Assembly: GCA_002841395.1 (NCBI GenBank)
Contig: PGZM01000007.1
Coordinates: 108,688-172,687 of the forward strand
Direction: 5' to 3'
Source of the DNA: Firmicutes bacterium HGW-Firmicutes-9
Lineage (GTDB): Bacteria > Bacillota > Clostridia > Christensenellales > CAG-138
DNA length: 64,000 nucleotides
The position numbers and the translations under genes were made by a program. A model generated the notes under the pieces. That model ran no database searches. It saw nothing but the letters and a program-made list of their open reading frames with translations, and had not been told where the DNA came from. Of the stretch, positions 1-7,729 are shown piece by piece (position 1 is the stretch's first letter; each line of letters opens with the position of its first letter).

Positions 1-206
1 TCCGCGATCTGATCCAGACGGAGCGGATTGCGCTTGTCGCGCTCTTTTTTGACACGCCGGTTGGCATTTTCCTCATTTCCGAGGTCAAAGAGTGTGCGGA
101 CGCGTTCATCCATCCTGCGCTTATCTTTGGTTCTCGCGTAAGCGATCAGGTAGAAGATGAAATAGAGTGCGATGACAACCGTGCCTACAACCATTGCTCG
201 AATCAT
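1..206 (-). CDS. tadB: TadB-like type II secretion F-family protein (N-terminal fragment)
   Basis: The gene runs off the left edge; only about 68 N-terminal residues are visible. They show one hydrophobic membrane segment (residues 4-20, VGTVVIALYFIFYLIA) followed by a strongly charged cytoplasmic stretch rich in Lys and Arg. This fits the start of a Tad inner-membrane platform protein, and TadB normally follows TadA, as here (57 bp downstream). An ATG three codons upstream (215) directly abuts the AGGAG, so the ATG at 206 with about 9 bp spacing is preferred. The family call rests mostly on position in the operon, since the diagnostic T2SSF domain lies outside the window. Confidence 0.6.
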   Translation of the reverse strand, partial: MIRAMVVGTVVIALYFIFYLIAYARTKDKRRMDERVRTLFDLGNEENANRRVKKERDKRNPLRLDQIA

Positions 207-263
207 GTATTCCATCTCCTTTCGTTAGATTTCAGTGTAATACTTTCTTTGTTCAAAAAGCGA

Positions 264-1571
264 TTAAGAGAACCAATCATCCCGTAATCCGGCACCCGCC
301 GCGACTAGCTTGTCGGCGCAGCGCGGCTTAATACCTGTTGCGCGGAAGCGTCCCGGCGTACGGCCATCGCCGTAATCATAGGTGAAGATCTCCTGGGTGA
401 CGATCACTTCGCCTTCCATGCCGAGCACTTCGCTGATGCCGATGACCTTTCTGCTTCCGTCTCGCATACGCGATTGCTGCACGATGATGTCGATTGCAGA
501 CGAAATCTGCTGACGAATGGCGGAAATCGGCAGGTTCATGCCCGCCATGAGTACCATGGTTTCCAAACGGGCCAGCATATCTCGCGGAGAGTTCGCGTGA
601 CCCGTGGTCAGCGAGCCGTCGTGACCCGTGTTCATCGCCTGCAACATGTCCAGCGCTTCTCCGCCGCGAACCTCGCCGACGATGATTCGATCAGGGCGCA
701 TACGCAATGCGTTTCTTACGAGGTCTCGAATGGTGATCTGCCCTGTTCCTTCAAGGTTTGCGGGGCGCGCTTCCAGCGTCAGCACATGCTGCTGCTGGAG
801 CTGAATTTCCGCCGCGTCTTCGATTGTCACGATGCGTTCGTCATTCGGAATATAGGCGGAAAGCACGTTGAGCAGCGTGGTTTTACCGCTGCCGGTACCT
901 CCGGAAACAACGACATTGAGTCTGCCTTTGACGCAGGCTTCGAGAAATGACGCCATCTTGATCGTCAAGCTTCCGAAATCAATCAGGTTCTGAACGGTCA
1001 GCGGCTTTTTAGAAAATTTACGAATGGTGAGCAACGGCCCTTTCAGCGAGAGCGGCGCGATAACAGCGTTGACACGCGAGCCATCCTGCAAACGCGCGTC
1101 TACCATCGGGTTCGCTTCATCGATGTGTCGTCCCAACGGGGAGACGATGCGGTCGATCACGTTGAGCAGCTGCTCGTTGTCGTAAAACGTAACGTCGCTC
1201 TGAATCAGTTTGCCTTTGCGTTCTACAAAGACCTGCTTGGCGCCGTTGACCATAATTTCCGTTACGGTTTCATCCGCCAGCAGTTTTTCCAGCGGGCCTA
1301 GGCCGCGAATGGAATCATAGATCTCGATTGCGATACGGTTGCGCTCAGGGCGCGCCATGCTGGCCGCATGCTGCTCCAGCGCGGCTTCAATGATCGAGCG
1401 TGTATCCGTCTCGTTGGTGCCGCCGGTGTGCTTTTCGTCGCGCTTGTTGAGCGCCTCAACGACCTGATAGTGTACCCGGTCTCTCAGCGCTGCATTTTCG
1501 TCTGCATCCGCTTGCGTTCCGCCAGCTTGCATCGCGGGTGTTTTCTTATCGAGCCGTTCTAATAGTCCCAT
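264..1571 (-). CDS. tadA: Tad pilus assembly ATPase TadA/CpaF
   Basis: Hexameric secretion ATPase that powers Flp pilus assembly at the cytoplasmic face of the membrane. The 435-residue protein has the usual N-terminal domain ([16 protein letters not shown] near 105-120), a Walker [10 protein letters not shown] at 224-232, the Asp-box region around 248-256 ([10 protein letters not shown]), a Walker B-like [11 protein letters not shown] at 295-305 and the His box [12 protein letters not shown] near 316-327. Length and motif order are those of CpaF/TadA. The start is ATG after GGAGGATGTAAAC. Two bases separate it from the upstream tadZ gene, so the two are probably translationally coupled. Confidence 0.96.
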   Translation of the reverse strand: MGLLERLDKKTPAMQAGGTQADADENAALRDRVHYQVVEALNKRDEKHTGGTNETDTRSIIEAALEQHAASMARPERNRIAIEIYDSIRGLGPLEKLLADETVTEIMVNGAKQVFVERKGKLIQSDVTFYDNEQLLNVIDRIVSPLGRHIDEANPMVDARLQDGSRVNAVIAPLSLKGPLLTIRKFSKKPLTVQNLIDFGSLTIKMASFLEACVKGRLNVVVSGGTGSGKTTLLNVLSAYIPNDERIVTIEDAAEIQLQQQHVLTLEARPANLEGTGQITIRDLVRNALRMRPDRIIVGEVRGGEALDMLQAMNTGHDGSLTTGHANSPRDMLARLETMVLMAGMNLPISAIRQQISSAIDIIVQQSRMRDGSRKVIGISEVLGMEGEVIVTQEIFTYDYGDGRTPGRFRATGIKPRCADKLVAAGAGLRDDWFS

Positions 1572-1573
1572 GT

Positions 1574-2713
1574 TTACATCCTCCGAATCATGGCCTGCGC
1601 GAAGGCGCGAATCTCTTTGCTCGCCTTGGAGTTCGGCGCACAGCTGAGCATCGGAATTCCGCGATTGACGGCAAGCATTGCTGCCTTCAGATCAAACGGG
1701 ATGACGAGCACAGGTGACGCTTCGAGCAGATTGGCCACGTTCTTCACCGTGATGGTGGAAATGCCGTCTTTGTTGACCACGATCTGGAGTTTATCCTGCT
1801 GGTTCAGCGCTTCCATGACCTTGATGCTGCGCTTTGCATCGTGCAGCGAGGCGATATCCTCGTTGACGACGAGCAGGATCGTGTCCGCGGTTTCCATCGC
1901 TGAAATGGCGCAGTCTCCAAATGAGACGCCCATATCGACTATGACATAGTCAAACTCCGTGCGCAGTGTCGATAGAATCGCGCTGACATGCGATGGCTGA
2001 ATCAACTCCGCATACTCAGGCGAACTACTGGAGAGCATGACTTGTATTCCGCTTTGATGGCGGATGAGATAGCTCTTGATCGTGGAGAGTTCGAAATTGT
2101 GCTCTTCGACCATATCCGCGATGGTGTCGCCTTTGGAGATGTCCAAAAAAACGCCAACCTCCCCGAATTGTAAGCTCAGGTCGATCAGCGCAACTTTTTT
2201 GTTCATGGTCGCAAGCGCATAGGCGAGGTTGACCGCGAGCGTGGTCTTCCCAACGCCGCCCTTCGGGGAGTAGCAAACGACGATCTTGGAATCGTAGCTT
2301 GCAATCTTTTGCGTGGTGTTTCTGCGGTTCTGGTCGCGATTCGCCGTCGCCATAATGTGCGAACAGATATCGTGTTCGCTGCTGCTGATGTCGATGACAC
2401 GCGAAATGCCGCACTCCATCGCGCGGGCGAGCGTGCGACTGTCCAACGCGGGTGCGATCAGAATGATCGTGATGTCGCTGCGCGTGGTAAACATGCGCTC
2501 CGCAAAGTCAAGCTCCTGTTCGGGCTGTGCGCGCGTGCCAATCAGAAGCACATCCGCGGGTTGAGACGACGCCTTTCTTAGACCGTCCGCATCCGGACGG
2601 AATGTGCTGACAACGCGTAAAGCCTCGTCTGTCAACAAGCTGGAGATCAGTTTTCTGTCATCGGCGGAGTGTGCCACCAACATGATTCGAATGCCGTTCG
2701 TCTTGTTTTCCAT
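1574..2713 (-). CDS. tadZ: TadZ/CpaE-like pilus localisation ATPase
   Basis: MinD/ParA-superfamily protein thought to place the Tad machine in the cell. Residues 1-125 resemble a receiver-like domain (IMLVAHSADDRKLISSLL) without a clear phosphorylation site, as is usual for TadZ/CpaE. Residues 143-379 are a ParA/MinD ATPase with the deviant Walker A SPKGGVGKTTLAVNLA (149-164) and a DYVIVDMG Walker B-like segment. It lies between cpaB and tadA in the minus-strand operon. Length (379) is typical. Confidence 0.93.
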   Translation of the reverse strand: MENKTNGIRIMLVAHSADDRKLISSLLTDEALRVVSTFRPDADGLRKASSQPADVLLIGTRAQPEQELDFAERMFTTRSDITIILIAPALDSRTLARAMECGISRVIDISSSEHDICSHIMATANRDQNRRNTTQKIASYDSKIVVCYSPKGGVGKTTLAVNLAYALATMNKKVALIDLSLQFGEVGVFLDISKGDTIADMVEEHNFELSTIKSYLIRHQSGIQVMLSSSSPEYAELIQPSHVSAILSTLRTEFDYVIVDMGVSFGDCAISAMETADTILLVVNEDIASLHDAKRSIKVMEALNQQDKLQIVVNKDGISTITVKNVANLLEASPVLVIPFDLKAAMLAVNRGIPMLSCAPNSKASKEIRAFAQAMIRRM

Positions 2714-2770
2714 GCCCTAACCTTTTCTGTTCCGCAATTCTTATGTCCGATCTTTTAACTGCACGCCAGT

Positions 2771-3544
2771 TTATTTCGCCAACTCCAGCAATTGATTGCT
2801 CAGGATCGGTAGTTCTATGTTGCGATCATGATCGCCGGATGCGCGAAGAAGCAGCGTCAACACACCGGTCTTCGATCCCTGCACAATGCGCATCGCATCC
2901 TCTGGCGTTACAAACAGCGTAACGCTGGTATAGGTTTCTTCGCCATCGGTCAACTTGTTGGCAAGCGTCTTACCGATTGCTGCAACGCAGATATCCTGCG
3001 CGACGACAAGAGTCGCGCTTTCGGTTGATTCTTCGATTTCCGAAGGCGCCGGGGTTCCAACTTTTGCACGGTATGCATCTTTGATGCTATTGCCGTAAAT
3101 GGTTACCGTGGTGAAGGACAACACATCGACATAATCACCGCGCTGGATAAATCCGGCAACACCAGAAATATCGTCCACCGCAATTGTCATCGCGCGCATA
3201 CCTTCCGGCACCATGTAGGATAGCCCGCTGCCTGTCTCGCCAAACTTCTTGAGTTTTGCCGCATAGAGCTCTTCGCCCTGTAGGATTTGTGCCTCAGTGA
3301 CAAAGCCTACAACATCGTCGAACTTTCGTGCAGCAGACGGATTGGCATAACCCATCGGAATCTGCTTGAATTTCAACATATCTGCGGTAATCGGCGTAAA
3401 CGCGGGGATATCCATCGCGGCGACCACTACGGTGTCATAGTCGACCTTGACTTCTTTTTGCGTTTCCAATTTATCCAGATAAAAATACAACAAGGCGCCC
3501 GCACAGAGCGCCGCGACGAGTGCGAACAGACCAACCTTCTTCAT
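2771..3544 (-). CDS. cpaB: Flp pilus assembly protein CpaB/RcpC
   Basis: Membrane-anchored SAF-domain protein of the Tad pilus. There is an N-terminal membrane segment (GLFALVAALCAGALLYFYL), then the SAF-like region TVVVAAMDIPAFTPITADML (about residues 39-58) and a second conserved region around GMRAMTIAVDDISGVAGFIQ, which matches RcpC/CpaB proteins. Length 257 is normal. The ATG start follows GGAGGGGAC closely. The gene sits between the TadG-like gene and tadZ, all on the minus strand. Confidence 0.92.
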   Translation of the reverse strand: MKKVGLFALVAALCAGALLYFYLDKLETQKEVKVDYDTVVVAAMDIPAFTPITADMLKFKQIPMGYANPSAARKFDDVVGFVTEAQILQGEELYAAKLKKFGETGSGLSYMVPEGMRAMTIAVDDISGVAGFIQRGDYVDVLSFTTVTIYGNSIKDAYRAKVGTPAPSEIEESTESATLVVAQDICVAAIGKTLANKLTDGEETYTSVTLFVTPEDAMRIVQGSKTGVLTLLLRASGDHDRNIELPILSNQLLELAK

Positions 3545-3614
3545 GTCCCCTCCAATCCAGATTATGGATGCCGCAATCGAACCATCGATACGGCATCCAT
3601 CTTCCGATGAAACC

Positions 3615-4634
3615 TTAGTTTGTTAAAATGAGGCTATAAACGCCGAACTCAGGCAACGTCCCGGTCAGGTCTCCGTCGGCTGCGCCGATATTGACCATAT
3701 TTGCATAGGACCCGATAACGCAACCCTGATCTTCATACGTCGTATAGTCTTCCAATACGAACGCCGCGAATCCCTTGATGCGGACGTATTTATGCGAACT
3801 ATCCGTGTACTCGATGACCGCAATCTTCATCACACGCGGACAATCATCGACGTACTTTGTGATCTTACATCCGCCTTCAGACGGAAAATGTGTGCATCCG
3901 TTGTAGCGGCTTACAATTCCGGAGTAGGTCGGCCCTGTCATATTACCGCCCTCAATCGGAAGGATGGTTCCGACTGTCAGCTTCGCCTGATAGCCGTTGG
4001 CAAGCCAGCTTGTGTAGTCGTTTGCGCCGCCGCCCTTTACGCCGTCGAGGTCGATCGCACCAAACGCGCCGTTCTCGACTTCTATATCGTTATCCCCATA
4101 TTTCAAGATGCAATGATCTGTCAAATTTTGATCAATGAGATCCTGTAGAATATGCTCCTGAATGGAGAGCGGCACCAGATCGGACAGCGCGGAGCACGGA
4201 ACGATCTTCGCCTTTGCATCACGCGCAAACGTGATGGACGTTATCCCGAAAATCTTTGCAAAACTGGTCTCCGCCGAAGCCGGTTGGCTCACATAGATGG
4301 AATAATATGCGCCATCGTTCAGATCGCCCAGTGTAACCGTGGTGCTGGTCGTATCCGTTACACCATTCTTTGTCAAATATTCTTTCGCGACCTCTGTAGC
4401 CCTCGCAACTGCGGTCGTATCGCCGCTTCTGACCGGCAACGTCATGCCGGAGGCGAGAACCGCCGCATCTACCGCGGTTTGGGTTTGCGCAGTTTTAACA
4501 TAGGCTGCGCCCAAGTCGGTGACTGTTGCCGCAGCGCCGATTAATGCTGTTATTGCGAATATGATGACCAGCAGTGATTGTCCGCTTTCTTGACGAAAAA
4601 GCCAACGGGAAAGCTGCTTCAACCATGCTTTCAT
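3615..4634 (-). CDS. TadG-like pilus-associated protein
   Basis: 339-residue protein beginning with a short basic stretch, the pseudopilin-like ESGQSLLVIIFAITALIG and a membrane segment, followed by a long extracytoplasmic region that carries several cysteines and ends without further membrane spans. The segment after the helix (GAAYVKTAQTQTAVDAAVLA) is the classical TadE/TadG-like core. The prepilin-type Glu at +5 seen in TadE is absent here, so cleavage by the peptidase is uncertain. Likely a minor pilin or envelope anchor for the Tad pilus. It lies 61 bp downstream of tadE and 70 bp upstream of cpaB. Confidence 0.85.
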   Translation of the reverse strand: MKAWLKQLSRWLFRQESGQSLLVIIFAITALIGAAATVTDLGAAYVKTAQTQTAVDAAVLASGMTLPVRSGDTTAVARATEVAKEYLTKNGVTDTTSTTVTLGDLNDGAYYSIYVSQPASAETSFAKIFGITSITFARDAKAKIVPCSALSDLVPLSIQEHILQDLIDQNLTDHCILKYGDNDIEVENGAFGAIDLDGVKGGGANDYTSWLANGYQAKLTVGTILPIEGGNMTGPTYSGIVSRYNGCTHFPSEGGCKITKYVDDCPRVMKIAVIEYTDSSHKYVRIKGFAAFVLEDYTTYEDQGCVIGSYANMVNIGAADGDLTGTLPEFGVYSLILTN

Positions 4635-4695
4635 AGTGACCGCTTCCTTTCTGTAGGGATGTCAGTCTTCCTTCGAGGAGATTAGCTACCCTGCG

Positions 4696-5115
4696 CTAAC
4701 TCATCTTCATCGTACATTCCGAGCGCAGATGGAATGTACCGTCTTCCGTAAGAAATGCCGTCAATGGTGTCAATGGCGGTAGGTTGTACTCGGTTACAAC
4801 CGTGATGTCGCCGTCTCGAAAGCTCGACGGGTTCGAGTATGTAACCGTAATCGTCAATGGATCCTTCAGGTAAGACGGCTTCATTACGTTGATGCGATCG
4901 ATCACGTCCGATGTGTTTGCGGAAGCGCTGGTTGCGACAATGCCAACACGAACACCTTCGCGCGTGATGTTATCCAGCACGAGCCTCGTGGACGCAAGCC
5001 ACCCCATCTCCAGCATGCCGAAGATCAAAAGCAGTAGCAGAGGGAGCGTCAGCGCCATCTCGACCGCAGACTGACCGCCTTCGCGGCGTTTCCGCTTGCG
5101 TAATTTCATTTTCAC
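4696..5115 (-). CDS. tadE: TadE-family pseudopilin
   Basis: 139-residue minor pseudopilin. After a very basic leader there is the prepilin motif GGQSAVEMALTLPLLLLLIF, with Glu at +5 after the presumed G/Q cleavage site, then a hydrophobic helix and a small extracytoplasmic domain. The start is GTG at 5115, 7 bp after AAAGGAGGG; an ATG two codons later is the alternative. It opens the second half of the operon, separated from the Flp pilin genes by a 370 bp hairpin-rich spacer. Confidence 0.92.
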   Translation of the reverse strand: MKMKLRKRKRREGGQSAVEMALTLPLLLLLIFGMLEMGWLASTRLVLDNITREGVRVGIVATSASANTSDVIDRINVMKPSYLKDPLTITVTYSNPSSFRDGDITVVTEYNLPPLTPLTAFLTEDGTFHLRSECTMKMS

Positions 5116-5150
5116 GGCTTCTCCCTCCTTTAAAAAGTATTTTTCATATT

Positions 5151-5283
5151 GATGATAGACGATCTATCATCGGCATCTCTCACGCTGCAAAGACATGGTG
5201 TAGCGTCAGAGATACCGAAGATGCCAAAAATGGATGAGTGCCGGAATGAGAACGGCCTTTTTTAAAGGTCGCTCCCATTCCGG
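5151..5283 (-). other. Three successive strong hairpins between pilin genes and tadE
   Basis: Three inverted repeats follow one another in the spacer. At 5241-5283 arms of 20 bases pair with one mismatch around an AAAA-type loop. At 5172-5216, arms of 15 bases pair with one mismatch. At 5151-5171, nine perfect pairs close a three-base loop. None is followed by a convincing uridine run in the minus direction. They therefore look more like RNA processing or stability elements, or partial attenuators, separating abundant pilin mRNA from the machinery genes. Confidence 0.6.
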
Positions 5284-5488
5284 AAATCCTGATTCCGAGC
5301 CATACACAGCGTCCGGCGGTTTGCCAGCAGCTGCGTCAACCTGAAAACGCCAGTTTGAGAATCCTCCCGCTCTTGGGATGTTCACAAGCGTTGGAAAACA
5401 GAGCTCATTGTTCATGAGCTGGAAATGAAGGTGATCCGCTTGCTTCGCTGCCAATCGGCACCGAAGCATTAGGCAGGCTTGATCGCGT
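5284..5488 (-). other. Structured non-coding spacer inside the tad operon
   Basis: Together with the hairpin block this makes about 370 bp without a supported gene. It holds further small inverted repeats (for example AGCTCAT/ATGAGCT at about 5400-5420). An 87-codon open frame crosses it (5206-5469), but the frame runs through the perfect hairpin, lacks a good ribosome binding site and has unlike composition, so I treat the stretch as non-coding. Confidence 0.4.
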
Positions 5489-5644
5489 TTATGTCAGGTG
5501 ATTGTTCGTAAAGTTCGAGAAAAACCCGGTTACATTGTTGCCAAGCAGCGTCAACGCGCCGATGACTACAAACGCGACAAGCAGGATGATCAGGCTGTAT
5601 TCAACCAGCCCTTGTCCTTCTTCATTCCGGACGTAAACTTCCAT
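5489..5644 (-). CDS. flp: Flp family pilin (divergent third copy)
   Basis: 51-residue pilin. The prepilin motif is NEEGQGLVEYSLIILLVAFV, with the G/Q cleavage site and the Glu-Tyr pair of Flp pilins, followed by a single helix and a short tail (LLGNNVTGFFSNFTNN). It differs clearly from the two upstream copies, especially in the leader (MEVYVR) and tail, so it may be a minor or alternative pilin. An AAGGA lies about 9 bp upstream of the ATG. Third in a tandem row behind the peptidase gene. Confidence 0.9.
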   Translation of the reverse strand: MEVYVRNEEGQGLVEYSLIILLVAFVVIGALTLLGNNVTGFFSNFTNNHLT

Positions 5645-5682
5645 CGTCCTGCATCCTTTTCCCTTGAGTTTCGCTTGGCTTC

Positions 5683-5835
5683 TTATTTCAGCGAGTTGGT
5701 GACGTTGGTGAAGGTGTTCTTCACGCCGTTGCCGAGCAGTGCGATTGCGGCGATGACGACGACCGCGACGAGCGCGATGATGAGACCGTATTCGACCATG
5801 CCCTGGCCTTCTTCATTCATTAAGAAACGCTTCAT
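5683..5835 (-). CDS. flp: Flp family major pilin, copy 2
   Basis: 50-residue Flp pilin nearly identical to the neighbouring copy at 5873-6025: the leader has Arg instead of Lys and the tail reads TNVTNSLK instead of TNITNTLK. It has the NEEGQGMVEYGLIIALVAVV prepilin motif and one hydrophobic helix. A GGGAGGA ribosome binding site lies 8 bp upstream of the ATG. A recent tandem duplication is the simplest explanation. Confidence 0.95.
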   Translation of the reverse strand: MKRFLMNEEGQGMVEYGLIIALVAVVVIAAIALLGNGVKNTFTNVTNSLK

Positions 5836-5872
5836 ATTTTTGTCCTCCCAATTAATATTATATTGATTGTTC

Positions 5873-6025
5873 TTATTTCAGCGTGTTGGTGATGTTGGTG
5901 AAGGTATTCTTCACACCGTTGCCGAGCAGCGCGATGGCTGCGATAACGACGACCGCGACAAGCGCGATGATCAGGCCATATTCCACCATGCCCTGGCCTT
6001 CTTCATTCATGAGAAACTTTTTCAT
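5873..6025 (-). CDS. flp: Flp family major pilin, copy 1
   Basis: 50-residue Flp pilin, the structural subunit of the Tad (type IVc) pilus. The leader MKKFLMNEEG precedes a cleavage site (G/Q) and the conserved QGMVEYGLIIALVAVVVIAA helix; the end is NTFTNITNTLK. An AGGAGG lies 8 bp upstream of the ATG. It is the first pilin gene after the prepilin peptidase, with a 175 bp spacer in which I see no gene. Confidence 0.96.
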   Translation of the reverse strand: MKKFLMNEEGQGMVEYGLIIALVAVVVIAAIALLGNGVKNTFTNITNTLK

Positions 6026-6200
6026 TGTAAAAATCCTCCTTTCTACAAGAATATTCGCGAACTTGTGCCAGTCCGTCGCTCCGGCAAAATTTCCGACCGG
6101 TCAGACCCCCATCAAAGCTGCGAAATCATTGCGACGCGCACGCCCGGTTATGGGTAGCTTCGTCGTTTGTTAACATAGAACGGTTTGCACAGGTTGCTGT

Positions 6201-6827
6201 TTACGCGAGGATGATCGACACGGCAACCAATCCAATCGCGAGAAACGGTCCCATCGGGATCATCTCCTTAAGCCGCTGTGCAAGAGGTAAGCGGTTATCC
6301 AACAGGGTATAGAGCAGAACCAGCGCACCCATGCACGCAATCGCGTACAGGCTGCCGGTCAGTCCCAATGCAAACCCCATTGCTGCCGCGAGTTTGACGT
6401 CTCCTGCTCCGATCTGTTTTCCAAAGAGGCTCGGCAGAAAGAAGATGACAAAGCACACGACAAGCCCCACCAGGGAATACAAAATATCGAACTGGATCGC
6501 GCCCGTGAGCCCGAACACCGCTGATAAAACGAGGATCGAGAGCACGAGTTCATTCGGAATCACGCGATGCTTGGCGTCGATATAAAACGCACAAGCTGCT
6601 ACAAGTAAGATCAACAGCAGATACAGTCCCCGGAAAGAGACCCCTGCCCGCCAGCCGATGATGCCGCCGACCAGCGCCATACCCGCAAGCATGATCCAGA
6701 AGTGTTTGCGTTCTATGGTCGGTTCAAAGCCGCGCTGCTTGAGCAAAAGCCCGCAAAGAAGCCGTGCCAGAACCGCCAGAACGCCTCCCGATATCGTGCC
6801 GTAAACGATCGGCATCCATGCTTGCAT
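6201..6827 (-). CDS. tadV: A24 prepilin peptidase (TadV/CpaA type)
   Basis: 208-residue polytopic membrane aspartyl protease expected to cut the leader peptides of the Flp pilins encoded just downstream. Both catalytic Asp motifs are present: FYIDAKHRVIPNEL (about residue 83) and GAGDVKLAAAMGFALG (about 142). The N-terminal methylase domain of PilD-type enzymes is absent, as in TadV/CpaA. It is the first gene behind the c-di-GMP riboswitch, so its expression should follow that switch. Confidence 0.94.
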   Translation of the reverse strand: MQAWMPIVYGTISGGVLAVLARLLCGLLLKQRGFEPTIERKHFWIMLAGMALVGGIIGWRAGVSFRGLYLLLILLVAACAFYIDAKHRVIPNELVLSILVLSAVFGLTGAIQFDILYSLVGLVVCFVIFFLPSLFGKQIGAGDVKLAAAMGFALGLTGSLYAIACMGALVLLYTLLDNRLPLAQRLKEMIPMGPFLAIGLVAVSIILA

Positions 6828-6889
6828 GTTTGTTTCTCCTACGTCATCAGTATAGTTGAGATAGATTCTCTTGTTATAAATTAGTCTCT

Positions 6890-6939
6890 AAAAAATAATA
6901 ACGGCTCAAATCCCATAGTGAATCTGAACCGGCGCCGTT
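6890..6939 (-). terminator. Riboswitch-linked intrinsic terminator before tadV
   Basis: Read on the minus strand, AACGGC (6934-6939) pairs with GCCGTT (6900-6905). An inner eight-pair helix TCAGATTC/GGATTTGA closes the loop, and the outer stem is followed by ATTATTTTTT. It lies between the aptamer and the tadV start, the expected position of an expression platform. Confidence 0.7.
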
Positions 6940-6994
6940 TTTCTGGAACACAATTAAACCGATACCGGTTATTGTGTGAAACGTGAGTTCTTCA

Positions 6995-7078
6995 TTCGGG
7001 AACTGGCTACCGTAGGCTTTATCTACCCTTAGGCCCTCTAGCTTTGCGACGCCGGCTTTCGCCGGTTGTGCCATTTGC
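6995..7078 (-). promoter_or_regulatory. c-di-GMP-I (GEMM) riboswitch aptamer
   Basis: Read on the minus strand, the RNA contains GGCACAACCGGCGAAAGCCG, then the linker GTCGCAAAGCTAGAGGGCCT and AAGG, and further on ACGGTAGCCAGTTCCCG. The GAAA-capped P1-like helix, the invariant GCAAAGC and GGxCTAA elements and the GCCAG closing segment match the GEMM-I consensus known to bind c-di-GMP. The conserved GCACAGGGCAAACC core appears slightly altered (GGCACAACC). Its position ahead of a Tad pilus operon agrees with c-di-GMP control of surface attachment. Whether binding turns the operon on or off cannot be told from sequence alone. Confidence 0.82.
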
Positions 7079-7729
7079 GTGGGAAGAATCGCACAGATAT
7101 ACAGCTATCAAGGTTCAACCGTCGAGTGTTACAGAATCGAAGCATTCATCTATATTGTATAGAATATCGCTGCATATACCACAGGTTGTATGCGAATATT
7201 CATGCTTCCACCGATTATTTGACTGATCCGGTACTGTTTGCTTTACTATTCGTTCTATATATTCTAACGAATTTTCGCAACTGTTCTTCTAGTTGGAACA
7301 TTACTTAATATTCATTAATTTCCGCTTGACTCCCAAGTCGGATGGCTGCCGCTTTCTGTTAGGAATCAAGCGTGTTGCGTCTGCTTTTTCTATCATAACC
7401 GAAGTTGTGAGATTTTGCATAATGTTCCGAAAAAATTCATAATTCCTTTACAGTCTTATGTCTCGGCCGGAACGCCGATCAAGCAGTATTTCTCACACCG
7501 GCAACTGTTTTCTGTAGAAAATAAAAGTAACAAAATCATGCGAAAATGTCAAGCGCATATACATGGAAATCGGCTGTATAACGCTGTTACATCGTAATAT
7601 TTTCTCGCATATAACGCTCTTTTTTCGCATCTGCGTTACAATAGCATGATTTTTACGATACATCAAATCGTTACATTGTTGATGTTAATGTAATTATACG
7701 CAATTCCCCAGCAATTGCAACTACAAATT
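7079..7729. other. 650 bp intergenic region, tad operon promoter side
   Basis: No convincing gene; open frames here are short and lack ribosome binding sites. The stretch is AT-rich compared with its surroundings. The tad operon promoter must lie in roughly 7080-7330 on the minus strand, but I could not find a clean -35/-10 pair at proper spacing to the aptamer. Confidence 0.4.

Noticed and set aside
5206..5469. 87-codon open frame inside the tad operon spacer
   Set aside because: It runs through a near-perfect 20 bp hairpin, has no good ribosome binding site and no recognisable domain; more likely structured RNA.
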